A stretch of 64,000 nucleotides of DNA from Halichondria panicea (taxonomy: Eukaryota > Porifera > Demospongiae > Suberitida > Halichondriidae): NCBI RefSeq assembly GCF_963675165.1, contig NC_087377.1:2758978-2822977 (forward strand), given 5' to 3'. Below the pieces are notes generated by a model, which did no database searches, was not told the DNA's origin, and saw only the letters and a list, made by a program, of their open reading frames with translations. A program made the position numbers and the translations under genes. The stretch's first letter is position 1, and each line of letters starts with the position of its first letter. Positions 1 through 12,962 of the stretch are shown here, in pieces.

Positions 1-587
1 CACTGAATGAATTCCCAAGAGCAACAACATAACTGACTAATGCTTGTATATACATGTATAGAGGCCTGAAGGCATTAATACAAGTAAAACAGAATAATTG
101 CAGACACCATACAACAGTTGCTAATGATATTTATATCATTAGCAACTTTTATAGTCCTAGACACAATGAGTAGTACAGTAGCATGACTGGTGAGGAATAT
201 TATTAGTAGCCCGCTATAGTTGTAATTGTTAATTATCACTTAGCTCATTATTATTCGCACCCATTATAATTTATGCTATACATGCATGCATGCATACGTA
301 TGGCTAATGATTAGGTCGCTTGTGAGCTACAGTAACAGTAACAAGGATTTATATGGCTCTTTAAGTTATGTGTCTTATCAGTGGCAAGCAATGCTAACGC
401 ATGTAATACAATAGATTCACGTTTGTGTGTGTGTGTTCGTCCAACAAGTACAACACACACTCAATGCAACCATGACTAAATGAGAGCAAGAATTGAGCTA
501 ATTGGAGGCCTGAACGAATTGTTTGTTACAACCCACTAGGATTATTAAAGTCAGGGAAATTAAATATTACTCCTAGTCCATGAATAC
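1..587. other. Left-edge noncoding stretch (GBF1 intron)
   Basis: I see no coding exon here. It lies 3' of the last visible GBF1 exon and should be intron of that minus-strand gene. The next exon expected from family comparison (begins like DCHPEQLFTES in the relic at 60.7 kb) is absent, so it must lie left of position 1 or be lost. A short near-perfect inverted repeat sits at 117-146 (GTTGCTAATGATA and its complement). Confidence 0.6.
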
Positions 588-2815
588 CTGTATACACTCG
601 AGTGCTGTTTTCCTGGCCTTGATTTCGCTCGGAGTAAGGGCCTTCCCTGATTGGTCATTGCTTAGCAACCAGTAGCTATATAGTGATGAGAGGAGGGAGG
701 AGTCTTGACGTGTGGTGACCTCCTCACGATACAGAGACACCTTCCCTTCACAATGGAGGAAATCTGAGACCTGGGGGGAGGAAAACAGAAAGACTATAAT
801 TATCATAACAATAATACCTTGTTTTTGAGATTAGTGCATGTTTTTGAAATGCAAAGCAGCACAGTGATTACACTGTATCATAATCATGACTACATACTAA
901 ACCCTAAATAGAGGCCTTAAAAGTGTCGGTACTATAACAACACAGATTGGGTCGAATTCGACCATTCAGTCCTGTGGATACTTCAAATTGTTACCCATTG
1001 AAGGAGACATGGAATTCAACTGTTTTTGAATTTTCGGTTGCTAGAATCAGAGTCGAAACTAAGTTACGGCTAGGCACTAATAAAGTATCTATATCCATAC
1101 CTCCACCATGGTGTCAGGTAGTAGCTTAGCCTTGAATAGTGCCAGTAGACAGTCTAGTAGGTTCTTCCAACCTTCTCTCAAGATGTCCCCATATTGTTGT
1201 GCCAGTGAGAACATGGCCTGCACACTCTGGCGTACCTTGGGGTTCACCCCCAGAGCATAGTACAGCGAGCTAGCACTCTGTGCATGAGAGGGAGATTGTT
1301 GTCATTATGAGGTCTGCATAGTTATTGCGCACTAAAGGCACAAACAAAATAGTGAGAAAGATCAAATGATAATCAGTGTGCCCTCAGGACTTGTGGTTCA
1401 CAGCTGTCAGCAATACAACATTAGTGGGGTTTGTTGCTCCAAAAGGAGATGTATTCCATAAAAAACCGATACTGATAAAACACCACAAAACCATATGATG
1501 ACCATTAGGTAGCAGGAAAACACAAGTGTGGTTCATGGTTGAGTGCACTTCTACATTTTCTTCTGCCAACCAACTTGCTACTGTGCCTACTTGGCTACTT
1601 TGCTAGCCCCAGTACCACATAAAAAAATGTAGTAGAGCAGATCTATGCAGTGAATGTACATGTACGACCATTCAACTCGAGACTAAAGTACATATTCTAA
1701 TGTTGTTATAACTTTGTCATAGTTTACTCAAATGGATTCCTTGTTAAAAAGTGTGGAAAATGCTATTAAGGTGATATGCTCCAAACAGTCCTTTCAAGAA
1801 ATCTTTGGCATAGTTAACCACATAAAGAAAGCATTCTAGACTACGTCCAGAGGGTTTGTGAGGATGCTGGCTGCAACAGCTGAGATCACTCCACAACCCT
1901 CCTCTCACCTCATGAGTGTGCAGTAGAGTGGTGAACTTGCAGAGTGAGATGATGAGGTTATCAAACACTTCCCTCAGTTCATAGCGAGCAGCCACACAAG
2001 CGCACTTACTACACACAGGGAGAGAGGAGGGGAATACAGTACTGGGTAACATGAAGAGAACACCTTCAGCTGTATTACATAGTTACTCTATATTGTGCAG
2101 TATTCACAATAATACAAATAACAGCTTCAGTTGTATGATGTACATACATGTACTTAAAAATGCCACCTTGGACGTCTAAGCATGCAGGAAGGGGTTAGAT
2201 AATAATGGAGTGTTACTGACACTTTCTCTCCTGCACAACTTAGTGGAAGTTAGTAATAATCAATAGACATGTACATGTACGTGTATCATTATAAGTAGGG
2301 CATCACACACATGTACTAATTGGCCTTAATTATGCATTATTCTGAGGAAGGATATGGTGACAGCATATGGTGGACAGAGGAAGTTTGATTATTGATTACC
2401 CAATGATCAATACTGTAGGTTTAATACTGTAGGTTATGGTGACAGAGGCAGTTTGATTACTAGTGCATTTGTATGGAAGTGAGTCAATAAGAAAATTGGC
2501 AGGAAATGCACATGCAGCTGATTAAAAGACTGTTCTTGAAAATCAAATCTTATGATCAATACTGTAGGTTTTTGAGCTTAAATAGTGTGCCATCAATCAT
2601 TCCTAACAGGATATTTGCCACACACACATACCGCCTCCTCACCTGAATCCAGCGATGGCTTTGTCCACAATTGCTCGAGCTTCAGCATTATCAAATACAA
2701 AGGAGAGTGCTGCCACAGTTGGTCCCCATGACAACAGAAATAGGTCGTGATCAAATAGGTCGTCTGTTACCGAGAGGAACGTACCCTCGTCACTAGCTGA
2801 GCGATGAATAAGCAC
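588..2815 (-). other. GBF1: GBF1 HDS1 region exons (residues 747-957)
   Basis: Exons 18-21 encode the helical domain just after Sec7 that targets GBF1 to lipid droplets and Golgi membranes in mammals. Diagnostic blocks are [20 protein letters not shown] (exon 18), [16 protein letters not shown] (exon 19), [20 protein letters not shown] (exon 20) and [16 protein letters not shown] (exon 21). Exon 21 ends ALECIQ at a GT donor (587-582). The frame stays open through all four, in contrast to the relic copies of exons 20-21 at 61.8 and 61.0 kb. Confidence 0.94.
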
Positions 2816-5149
2816 CTGTGAGGGTGAGTGTAGTGTACATGTACATGTATCTCAGATTTCAGGCTAAAACACACACAAGAACTTTGAACCTTGAATTTTT
2901 AAACTTTAGTTGCCAAAGCGTCTCTGTGCTAGACTGAAACTGACTAGACTGTTTGTTTTTGTTGCGATTTCCTGCTGCTTACGATTACTGGTTCAAGAAT
3001 GATGAGAAACATGAAATTAACTTGGTATGGCCTTAGGGACATGAATTTATTCAACAAACTTCCTATAACAAATGAATTACATGTAGCTGTACGGTGCTTC
3101 AATTAACTAGATTATCAACTTGTAAACAGATGTGTGTCAATAGAAGCCAACATACATGTAAGCAATGGTCTAACTATGTTTGATTGATTGAATCATTATT
3201 CTAGTTGCGCAACTAGAATAATGATTGAAACAATCAAACATAGTTAGACCATTGCTTATGTTGGCTTCTATTGACACACATCTGTTTACAAGTTGATAAT
3301 CTAGTTAATTGAAGCACCGTACATTGGTAGCCTCGTTCCCAGTATTGTTCAAGTGTAAAACCAACATGGTTGTTGTTCATTAATTTTATTTTTGATTGTA
3401 CTATTCGCCCATGTACACTTCCAAGGACTGTATACAAAACACAATCATAACAAGAAATGGGACCCACTGTCATGTTGTGTGTGGTTGCCTAATATTAAAA
3501 TGCTTGCCTATACTTCTTCAAGTGAATGATGGGACCACCTCATTTTTGAGTGTTGTGTGTGTGTGTGTGTGTGTGTGGGGGGGGTTACCTTCCACTGGTA
3601 ATTCTCCTTGACTGTTCCTGTGTGTTCGTCCGGCATTATGATTTCCTCTTCTCTGTGTGGGCGTGAGTGTGATTTATTTTCAGGAAAAGTGTTTAAGTCC
3701 AAACAAAGGATTTGTATTGTACCTTATACACACACAGGCAGTCACATTCCACACTGTCACTAGTAGTACATGTACTATGCGTAGCACAGTAGATTGTCGT
3801 ATACACAAGCTCTCTATACACTACACACACACACACACCCACACGCACACGCACACACATACACACATACACACACACACTTACTTTATTTTGTGGTAGA
3901 CTGAAATGAGAAACTCTCGTGGGAAGTCTAGTTTGTTGTTGGTCTTGCGTTGGTTACGCACAAACTCCTACACACAAACAGGGAAGATCTGCTAATGAGA
4001 TAATAGTACCCTAGTGACCAGTCTACTACATGTACGCCTGTACAAGTAACATTCTTTGTTTTGCTTTAACTCCCACGTACAACAGCCCTGGTAAATTGCA
4101 AAAAAAATACTTGAGGTATAGGCCAGGCTAATCACCTCTTAGGCTAATCGTACTTGAGGTATAGGCCAGGCTAATCACCTCTTAGGCTAATCGTACTTGA
4201 GGTATAGGCCAGGCTAATCACCTCTTAGGCTAATCACCTCTTAGGCTAATCGTACTTGAGGTATAGGCCAGGCTAATCACCTCTTAGGCTAATCGTACTT
4301 GAGGTATAGGCCAGGCTAATCACCTCTTAGGCTAATCGTACTTGAGGTATAGGCCAGGCTAATCACCTCTTAGGCTAATCGTACTTGAGGTATAGGCCAG
4401 GCTAATCACCTCTTAGGCTAATCACCTCTTAGGCTAATCGTACTTGAGGTATAGGCCAGGCTAATCACCTCTTAGGCTAATCATACTTGAGGTATAGGCC
4501 AGGCTAATCACCTCTTAGGCTAATTGTACTTGAGGTATAGGCCAGGCTAATCACCTCTTAGGCTAATCGTACTTGAGGTATAGGCCAGGCTAATCACCTC
4601 TTAGGCTAATCGTACTTGAGGTATAGGCCAGGCTAATCACCTCTTAGGCTAATCGTACTTGAGGTATAGGCCAGGCTAATCACCTCTTAGGCTAATCGTA
4701 CTTGAGGTATAGGCCAGGCTAATCACCTCTTAGGCTAATCAGCTGCTAACTTCACTACATGAAGATAATAGACAGTTAGACCAATAGAGGCAGTGGGTTA
4801 TGGGCTTGATATGTTGTCATAATTGGATTTCGACCATTGTTACTATAGTTACACCTGACCAGGGTTACACCAGACTGAGGGTTACACCTGACCAGGGTTA
4901 CACAGACTGAGGGTTACACCTGACAGAGGGTTATAAATGAATGTATCTATAAATGAATGTATCTTCGAATATATACAATGTAATATAAATAAAATTATGT
5001 ACTTACGTCGATAGTCATTTTCTTCTTGATTTGTTTGCTATGAAGATCAGTGTTGAGCATCATGATAGCGTAGGTGAGCACATGTACTGCATCTCTGTTA
5101 GCAAACTGCCTACCCAGGTCACTGTCAGCATTAGAGTCCTGCATGTGAT

Positions 5150-5180
<31 letters not shown>

Positions 5181-8100
5181 ATCATGTACATGTCTGTATG
5201 TGACACAGTGCATTATACAGTACACACTTATGACATGCAGGTATCACAATCCCCATTGGCTAAGGTCATACGATTAATACCATTTTACTTAGTCTTGTGT
5301 ATACGCATTTCAATCATCTGCACTTTTTTGGTACCTCGAGGTACCGTATATGTTCTGAACAGAAAAAAATTATAATTTTCCGGGTAAAATTGGAAATATT
5401 TTTATAGAGCATGCGAAGTGTCCGGCAAGCAGCTGCATGCGAGCTAGCTAAGTTTAATAGAACAGTGTGCGACTGAATAGTTGCACTAGCTATCTAAAAC
5501 TAGCTACTCAAAGCTATCTAACTGCAGCACTCCAAGTCTTACTTGCCGTCTATGAATGTAACTCAACTTTAAAGTATTGTCCGGATATTAGAACAAATGT
5601 AATATTAAAGCATTGGAGTGGCCGTTGTATTAGAACAACGAAAATTGCCTAAAAGAGTGTCTGGGATAATTAGAAGTGTATGTATGTCTTCTAATTTATC
5701 GGTACGACGTCCAAGCACTAATTTCATATTTCAAATGTTGCAGTTAGAGGAAAGTGTAGATGATTGAAAAACATAATTATACAGACTTAGTTGTGTGTGT
5801 AATAAAAAAAGTGTGCTGAATCAATATTCAAGAGTATATAATCATAATCATGCTCGCGTACAAATACTCATGGGGGCATGTATACGACACCAAATGCGCC
5901 CTTGGCGTCAGTAATGTGCATTCCTTTCATTTGATGATATGTACAGGTATGGAGATATACTCCACACATGTACTAGCTGCTATAATAATAATAATCTCAA
6001 TGAAAATCTCTACATAATTATATCCACCCCCAACCTCCACTGCAAACTCTTGGGGTTTGTAGTGCATTCATGCACTCCTGATATTAGCAACTGGGTTTTT
6101 TGTAAGAGAACACAGACAGGCACATCTCTCGACTTGGCTCGTACATGTAGACAACACAACACATTATAACCCCCCGTGCATGTAATAAACAACTATGGCT
6201 ACATGCATGTACACATACCCAGCGCCACTGTTACTAGCCCCACCCCCTTCATAACTCACGAGCCAGTGTTGTGAGAATGACTCCAGTATTCTCTCCACGA
6301 CGGGGGATTCCCCCAACAGCCTGAAGCTCTCTAGGAAGACCCTCAGAGCATCCACCAGAGCCACACCATGCACTGGGATACGCCTGTAGAGGGAGAGACA
6401 GTCACACAGAGTTGAGCTGATTGTGGCTAGCTAGTTTAGTAAATGGTCTTTTTCCAACTACATGTACATGTAATTATGACTTGGATATGTCCAATTAGCT
6501 CATAATTATGACCAGAGGCGACTAGGGACACTAAAAGGAATAACAAGAATTTAATTTGAAAGTTATAAGTGTTTTTTCACTGTGATGACAATGAAAATGA
6601 AGCAATTAAACATGTTGTTGCCGATTTGTGTTATAGTTATACTATGGTTCTAGGGATTTATGGCAGTAAACCCACTGTTTAGAAAGTTTCCACATGATTT
6701 AGACCCTCACTGTGTTCGGGATACTACAACCAGCCCTTTGGGCTTCTAAATCATGTAGAAACTTCCTAAACAGTGTCTAACTATTATTTATCCACCTGGC
6801 CATATCCTAGCAGCTGCATGAAAACAGGATATATGCTGTCTCGATTATTGTTTTTACTTAACCCCCATTCACCAACCTTTTCAAATCACAAATCACGATT
6901 GTAATTATTGCTAAGTCACTTCTTTATTACACAACACACACCTACTAGACACTACAATACAATCACCGCCCCCTCATTTACTACAGTACAAGCCCCGCCC
7001 CCTCACCTGACAAAGGCGTGCAAAATGTCCGTGTTCTTCCTCTCGCCCACGTACTCTCCAATGCGTGCTTTAACAAGCCCTGGATTATCCAATAGGAACC
7101 CTGCAACTTCGTTAGGGTTCAAAGGTGAATGGAGCACCCCCTGCTCAAGGAGAAAGGCCACACCCACTTTTGGCTTCTTGTTAAACTGCTCAGTAGCGGC
7201 CAAAATTAACTGTAAGGAACACAAAATACACAATAAATACGTGCAAAATTAAAAATTACTTTTTTCTGCTGTCTTATTTTAAGCAGTTCTTTGGGACGAG
7301 GCATCACACTTCTCACACCCTCACAGCTTCTTGTGTCGTCAGTGAGTGGGTGTGGTCTATCTTCCCCCAGATCAACTTGATTATCTGAGAGCCCAAAAAA
7401 TGTAGTCACACCCACGAAAGCACATAAACTACAATCTTCTGTTTTTACCTACATGTATCATTCCTAAGATCTTTACATAACCTGTATACTAACCCAGCTC
7501 AGTGTTTAGCCTCACAATGACAACAAAACTCAAACACATAAGCCCAAATGCCCAAACGTAGACTGCCCAAGAAGGCCCAAACACAACTGCCCAGACTATA
7601 CATTAGTGGGTGTACAGTGCCATAGTAATAATTAGAGATACCTGGTTTTGATTGGTCGTCTTGGTTAGTCACATGACCATTCTCTAGTCTGTCGTTGATG
7701 GCGAGTAGAGCGTCCAATGAGAGGAGGTGTGTGGGGAACAAGGCTCCTTGTGAGGGAAAGCAGTTCTGTGTGTGTGTGGGTGTGTGGTGTGAGGAGGTGT
7801 GTGTGGGGTGTGTGTGGTGGAGCTTGGTCATAATTTCAACAGAGTGGCTAATTTAAATGCAAAATAGCTTCATCAGATGGTATGGTTTTAGTATTCACGA
7901 AGACTACATAATTATGATAAGACCACATGCTAACAAAACAAGCTAGCCTAGACTACATTCTAATAGGTGGCCTAGACCACATTCTAATAGGTGGCCTAGA
8001 CCACATTCTAATAGGCGATAGCCTCACCACATTCCAACAAACCCCATAGGCTAATCAAGCTAGCCCAGACCACGTGCTAACAGAGCCCATAGGGATGGGG

Positions 8101-8322
8101 TAATAACACCACCAGAGGAGATTGGACATGTGTGCATAGATCACTACAAGTGCAGTACATTGGCCTGGACGTAATAATTAGCATGACAGTAATGTGGAGG
8201 TGGTACCTTGGAGAGTGTTTTAGTGAGTGTCTCAAACACGTTGGAGCAATACAGGCTGCAGTCAAAGTTGACGTAGAGCTCAGCAGTGAAGTGGGGCAAA
8301 TGACACAACTGTGTGTGAGTGC

Positions 8323-8353
<31 letters not shown>

Positions 8354-11300
8354 TGTATGTGTGTATGGGTGTGTATGTGTGTGTATGTGTGTATACACAA
8401 GAGTAATGGCTACCCAGGTGCAATAGAAGACTTCCATGCAATTTTTGCAAATTGGGCAACTGAAAATATAGGGTGGAGGTTTGGGGGCTTAGATCAATTC
8501 TGGCATAATTTCAGCTCATAGTACTATGTAGCTATTACATGATTGTAGTGTTAGGTGCACAGAATAGCTGTTTAAAACTAAACTGACTACCACCTCAGCT
8601 TCTATAAGTCTGTGTCCATTCTAAATAAAATTCAGGAGGGGGCGAAATACTCTCCTTGCCCCCCCCCTCAATGCAGGCTTGGCTATTATTTATAACATGG
8701 ACACCAACAACAATGTCTACCCACTGTATACAGACACAGCACCCTGTTGGCTTCGACTGTACACACTGCGCTGTGTCTTGATACAGTGGGTGGACTCAAC
8801 ATTGTTAATGTCCGTGTATAATAGGAAAAATGTCCCCTAATGCTTGTAAATTACATGGGAAAAGCTGGTCACAGCAAACAAGTGCAATTTAGAACAGCAT
8901 TGTCTGCAGCCACCATCAATGGCTGACACCTCCCCCTACCTGAACTATACACTCGAGAGCAAGTTCCTTCTTATCGTAGGTCAGCCTAGAGCCACTCTCT
9001 GAAGCTGCCAGCTCCATCAGTCGAGTCATGAACACCTGTGAGGGTGTGTGTGTGTGTGGGCGTGTGTGAATGTGAGGGTGTGTGTGTTTGGAAAAGGGTT
9101 AAGCACTTCACTGAAGGACACAATAATTACATAATATATTTCCAGTCTTCAGAGGAGCACCAATTCGTCATTGCCGTTTCGGTCCCTTTAACTTCCTGAC
9201 CTGTTTTGTAGCTGAATAGTCTAGCTATAGGTAAAATTAAAACGACGCGACAATTTCTAGTTCTTTCTTTTATCTTTTCCATTCTTAGTTCTGTCTCTTT
9301 AATTTTAATACTATGGCGATTGTGTTTAGGCTCATGTGATTCCATTATCTGGTATCATCTTACTTCAGGCGTTTTGTGGTTTGTAGCTACATGTACAATC
9401 AGGTAGGACCTTTGTAGTGACAATGTGGACCTACCGTTCACGGTTGGACTCAAAATCTCAAATAAATGCCAGTGCGTACGCGAGAGACCAGCAACCAATC
9501 ATATTAAATACTACTAGAGAGCGAAAAAAGTTGTGAAATGATTTTCCCTTGGGCTCATACATACAGTACATGTGGTAAGAGGGTGTAGTTGGTTCACCTC
9601 TAGTTGCAGCTTGAGGTCTGGCCTGCACGACTGAAAGAGGAGGTAGCAACACTTTAGAGTGCGGCTGAACAGGAGAAAGCTTTCGCTGGACAACAACTGT
9701 GGAGTGGGCGTGTGTGAGTGTGTGAGAATAATCATCATGTGTGCATGGGCAGACCAACAGTGGCTGTATTATAGAGGGTGGCCTGCTAACACAGGTCCAA
9801 ACACATGCTATGGAGACTTTGGGACCATTAACCTGGCTGTATTTATTATAGAGGGTGGCCTGCTAACACAGGTCCAAACACATGCTATGGAGAGTTAGGG
9901 GAGCATTAACCTGGCTGTATTATAGAGGGTGGCCTGCTAACACAGGTCCAAACACATGCTATGGAGACTTAGGGGACCATTAACCTGACCGGGTAACCTG
10001 CTTTTACTATATTATAGGGACACCATAATAGACAAGCTTCACCGTACATATAATAGTTAACCAATTTCCTCGGTTTACTTGTATCTCGACTCTAGAAATC
10101 TTATTATTGAGTAAATTAATTATAACACTGCACTGTAATAGCGCACACATGTACGTACATTTAACAGGAACTTGCAGAGACTGTCCTGCACTAGGGCAGT
10201 GAGGGACGAGTACTGGCACAAGTGGGTGGAGCCTCTCTCTATCGCCACGGTGACAAGATTAAGTCCAATAGCCACTATGGGCTCAGAGTTATTTCTGTAA
10301 GTGAATTGGGTAAAGATCATCAATATAATAAACAAAAATTGCTAACAGCAATATCACTTGTGTTGGTGGGAGCTCATGTGGTGTTACTGGTACGTGTTCC
10401 TTTTGATAGGCTTTTCAAAAGTTACTAAATGTATTCTTTAGATTTAAAATTGGACACTAATTCCCGATTTCAATTGTCGACCATCACAGAGAAATTAAAT
10501 CACTATAAAAAATGTTTTTTATGATTTGGATTACAGGAAAGAACGTACACACACCTACACACCTCACACACCTCACACACTAGCCCTCACTTTTCTGAAG
10601 TGTTGATAATGGATGTGAGAAATCGAAGCAGTTCTTTAACACAAGGTAGTCCGTATGGACACAGTGCTCCTGGTTTGTGACGATGGGGTGCTATGGCAAC
10701 GTTAGTTACACCCCCGTCATGTGACACCTCCTCCAGATCATGTGACTCTTCTTCCGTGTCATGTGATACATCTTCGAGCGCCTGATCACTAGGGGCTTCC
10801 CCCTCATCTAGTACGATAATGTCATCAGGGGATTCTCCGTCCAGCTCAGGGGATTCCCCTCTGTCATCCATCACTGGGATGTGAGACAGCGTCTGGAGGT
10901 AGGAAAGACAACTAGAAGAGCAAAACAGCACTTGGTTGGATACAAATTCATTGTACTAGTTCTACTGTGCATGACATAATATTATAATTATGTACGAAAG
11001 GGAGAAGCACAAATAATATACCAACTACGTAATATCAATACAATAAGTCCAAAATACTGTTATCCCCCACACTCACACTCCACACACCCACACACATCTC
11101 CGCCCACTCACCTGGTCTATAACACTGCCTGCATCGTCGATGCTGTGAGCCTCTTCACTGAACTCTGGTAGTCGTGAGAATAGCAGTGCTACCATGGCAA
11201 CCAACGTACTCTCAGCCTGACAACGGAGGAGCTCTACAGCAATAATAAAATAAAATAAAAATAAAAAATTGATTATAATTATTAACAATGACCACACCCA

Positions 11301-12962
11301 CCAGTTAGTCGCATTTCAAAGCAGATTCTGAAGCATGATTGCATAACTTCGCAGACACTCTCGTTGCTAAGCAACCGACCAGCGGGAGACAGGAGTAACG
11401 TGCGTAACACCTCGAGTATCTTCATGAGAACCACCTCGTCATTAGCTGGGTTGGTACCTACAAACCTGCACAGGGGGTGTGGCTAATTACTGTGGTACCT
11501 ACAAACCTGCACAGGGGGTGTGGCTAATTACTGTGGTACCTACAAACCTACACAGGGGGTGTGGCTAATTACTGTGGTACCTACAAACCTGCACAGGGGG
11601 TGTGGCTAATTACTGTGGCACATGTACAGAATGTTTTGTGAGAATGCGAGCAAGAATAAAATCGTACAAATCAATAGGTTACCACCCTCCACTGTGTGTG
11701 TGGTGTGGTGGTGTGTGTGTGTGTGGGGGGGGGGGGAGTGTGCGGTGTGTGTGGTGTGGGGGAGGCTATACAAGTACTTACATCACAATCCTTGCCAGAA
11801 CACAAAGGTTAGGTAATATAGGATTTGCTAATTTGGTTCATTTGAAAGGTTTTTCACCAGAAAAATATTCTAGTAATAATTATGGCTGCTCTAGTGATTA
11901 GTTACCTTGCGTGAGTGACGGCTTCTGATAGGCTCTCTACTCCACTGGGGGCGGATGAGTGGGCGGGATCTATGTGGGGGTCATCATAACATCAGTCAAT
12001 CAACATGTGACAACACAGTTTCAAAAAGGAAGTAACAAAAATTATTGGTGTAAACTATCAGTAATCAGGCTGTAGGTACGTGTAGATCACGATGCACTGT
12101 ACAACTATTCTGAACAGCTCTATATGCTCACACCTACACTCCCCTCACACACCACACACACGCCCACACGTACCAATAAGACCATAAGCGAGGAACTTGT
12201 CCAGAGCTGCTATGGCTCTCCCTGTGACAGGCCCTGTGGTGTCATCACTCTGAATGATGGCACAGAATGGAGCGATGAAGGCACACACGTCCAGTCCAGA
12301 GAGACAGTGAGTGTGATGAAGAGTGGACTGCAGCTGATACAGGGACTGGATGAGAGGGTCTTGGTTGTCCTCCTGTAGCAGAGGGACGCGTGTAACTACG
12401 AGAACAGGTGTTGTCAACAGCAGTGTAACTTAACTGGTTTACGCCATTAACGGCATCTCCTATTGTATTAGCAATTAGAAATGGGGATCAGTAACTAAAT
12501 TAAGCATTTAGCAGAGAGAGTGTTTGCACTATACATGACTGTATTATAGACAACACACACAATGACAATACAATCATTGTAACAAGACACTACATGTACC
12601 AGTCCATGCATACACACTAGTACACACTGTAGCACATGACACACACATGACCAAAAACATTACACAACCGAACAGTCTCTCCATAGGGAAACAGGCCACA
12701 AATCTGAGAAATGCACTAGAGGGAAAGACGACCAACCTCATCGATCATCTTGTCTTTCATACAACATAGGATTGAATGGATTTTGGGTCGTGTATTAATT
12801 ACAAAAGTTTATTCCGGTATTTTCAAGTATAAGTACAAGTCTAGTAGATCTAGAGTGACTCACTGTTCTAACATGACCTGACCAATGGCCGCCGCGTCGT
12901 ATGGCCGAGAGCAACTGAGACACCTCCCCCTGCACTACACACACTCCACCACGAGCACTCAT
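588..12962 (-). CDS. GBF1: GBF1-like Golgi ARF guanine-nucleotide exchange factor, N-terminal 957 residues (3' end off window)
   Basis: Large ArfGEF that loads GTP onto ARF1 at the cis-Golgi/ERGIC and so drives COPI coat recruitment. I delimited 21 coding exons with GT-AG borders and matching phases: 12864-12962, 12174-12372, 11906-11969, 11302-11465, 11112-11233, 10591-10892, 10159-10294, 9598-9696, 8940-9035, 8207-8308, 7642-7765, 7260-7384, 7007-7209, 6260-6383, 5007-5138, 3885-3967, 3589-3652, 2643-2815, 1909-2008, 1101-1277, 588-770. They total 2871 nt with no stop. The order DCB, HUS, Sec7, HDS1 matches animal GBF1 and not BIG1/2 or cytohesins. The start ATG at 12962-12960 ([13 protein letters not shown]) aligns with the vertebrate N-terminus. 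An AG at 12974-12972 suggests a 5'UTR acceptor just upstream, so a noncoding first exon is likely. Animal GBF1 is about 1850 aa; about half is here. Confidence 0.96.
3089..3322. repeat. 234-bp near-perfect palindrome (MITE-like) in GBF1 intron
   Basis: Two arms of about 110 bp, starting GTACGGTGCTTC and ending GAAGCACCGTAC, meet at a CTAGTTGCGCAACTAG centre (about 3201-3216). The left arm has a small extra insert (CATGTA type). It lies in the intron between the last Sec7 exon and HDS1. No ORF; probably a non-autonomous fold-back element. Confidence 0.85.
4108..4740. repeat. 43-bp minisatellite, 14 units
   Basis: Units begin ACTTGAGGTATAGGCCAGGC and run through AATCACCTCTTAGGCTAATCG. Starts recur at about 43-bp steps. 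At least two units carry an extra 16-bp TAATCACCTCTTAGGC. The units are nearly identical, so the array is recent or homogenised. It lies in a GBF1 intron inside the Sec7-coding region. Confidence 0.92.
4741..4994. repeat. Short TTACACCTGACCAGGG repeats in GBF1 intron
   Basis: About four degenerate copies of GGTTACACCTGACCAGG / AGACTGAGGGTTACAC at 4848-4934, followed by a tandem AAATGAATGTATCT. No coding signal. Confidence 0.6.
5342..5712. mobile_element. Degenerate copy of the ACCGTATATCTTCTAATTT MITE
   Basis: It begins TACCGTATATGTTCTGAAC and ends with TCTTCTAATTTATCGGTAC. The interior (GAGCATGCGAAGTGTCCGG, CAGCTGCATGCGAGCTAGC) matches the better-preserved element at 29742-30128. It lies in the GBF1 intron between the two Sec7 motif exons. 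Confidence 0.75.
6657..6787. mobile_element. Small inverted-repeat MITE (TTTAGACAC/GTGTCTAA family)
   Basis: CACTGTTTAGAAAGTTTCCA on the left pairs with GAAACTTCCTAAACAGTG on the right, around a GGGCTTCTAAATCATG core. A fuller relative lies at 34815-34970. It sits in a GBF1 intron. Confidence 0.7.
7930..8030. repeat. About 25-bp tandem repeat (CTAGACCACATTCTAATAGG)
   Basis: Three to four copies in the intron between the HUS exons 10 and 11. Confidence 0.75.
8310..8396. repeat. GT/CA microsatellite abutting the exon-10 acceptor
   Basis: Interrupted TG repeat directly upstream (minus strand) of the 3' splice site at 8308. On the transcribed strand it is a CA-rich tract replacing a normal polypyrimidine tract. 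Confidence 0.85.
9760..9987. repeat. About 74-bp minisatellite, 3 units
   Basis: Units share GGTGGCCTGCTAACACAGG and CCAAACACATGCTATGGAGA. They differ by a few indels (TATT insertion; GGGACC/GGAGCA). Located in the intron between exons 7 and 8. Confidence 0.85.
11452..11616. repeat. 41-bp tandem repeat, 4 units, starting within GBF1 exon 4
   Basis: Unit GGTACCTACAAACCTGCACA + GGGGGTGTGGCTAATTACTGT. The first unit includes the exon-4 acceptor region (11465/11466), so a stretch of exon plus acceptor has been copied four times into the upstream intron, giving decoy 3' splice sites. Confidence 0.85.

Larger units (their letters stand above)
3589..7209 (-). other. GBF1: GBF1 Sec7 catalytic domain exons (about residues 545-746)
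   Basis: Exons 13-17. Exon 13 opens with [14 protein letters not shown], the canonical Sec7 start. Exon 14 holds the glutamate-finger motif [17 protein letters not shown]; the finger is about Glu637 in my numbering and is intact. Exon 15 holds the second signature, [20 protein letters not shown]. The methionine just before LNTD is the position associated with brefeldin A sensitivity in human GBF1, so sensitivity is a reasonable inference only. Exons 16-17 close the domain with [12 protein letters not shown]. Introns here carry a 43-bp minisatellite, a 234-bp palindrome and two MITEs without disturbing the frame. Confidence 0.95.
7260..12962 (-). other. GBF1: GBF1 DCB and HUS domain exons (residues 1-544)
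   Basis: Exons 1-12. The DCB (dimerisation and cyclophilin-binding) half is recognised by [10 protein letters not shown] at the end of exon 2, AVTHARFVGTN across exons 3-4 and [20 protein letters not shown] in exon 4. Exon 6 (10591-10892) is an acidic, low-complexity linker with repeated SHD/EE blocks, then [13 protein letters not shown]. The HUS box lies in exon 10 (8207-8308, residues 428-461) with [16 protein letters not shown], the animal counterpart of the NYDCD motif that contacts DCB. Exon 12 gives the pre-Sec7 stretch [14 protein letters not shown]. These regions mediate dimerisation and Golgi membrane binding in the family. Residue numbers are from my exon model. Confidence 0.93.

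Noticed and set aside
4108-4740. Regular direct repeats resembling a CRISPR array
   Set aside because: Units are contiguous with no unique spacers, and the host is eukaryotic. It is a minisatellite.
12145-12417. Plus-strand frame overlapping GBF1 exon 2
   Set aside because: It is the shadow of a minus-strand coding exon whose phase joins correctly with exons 1 and 3.
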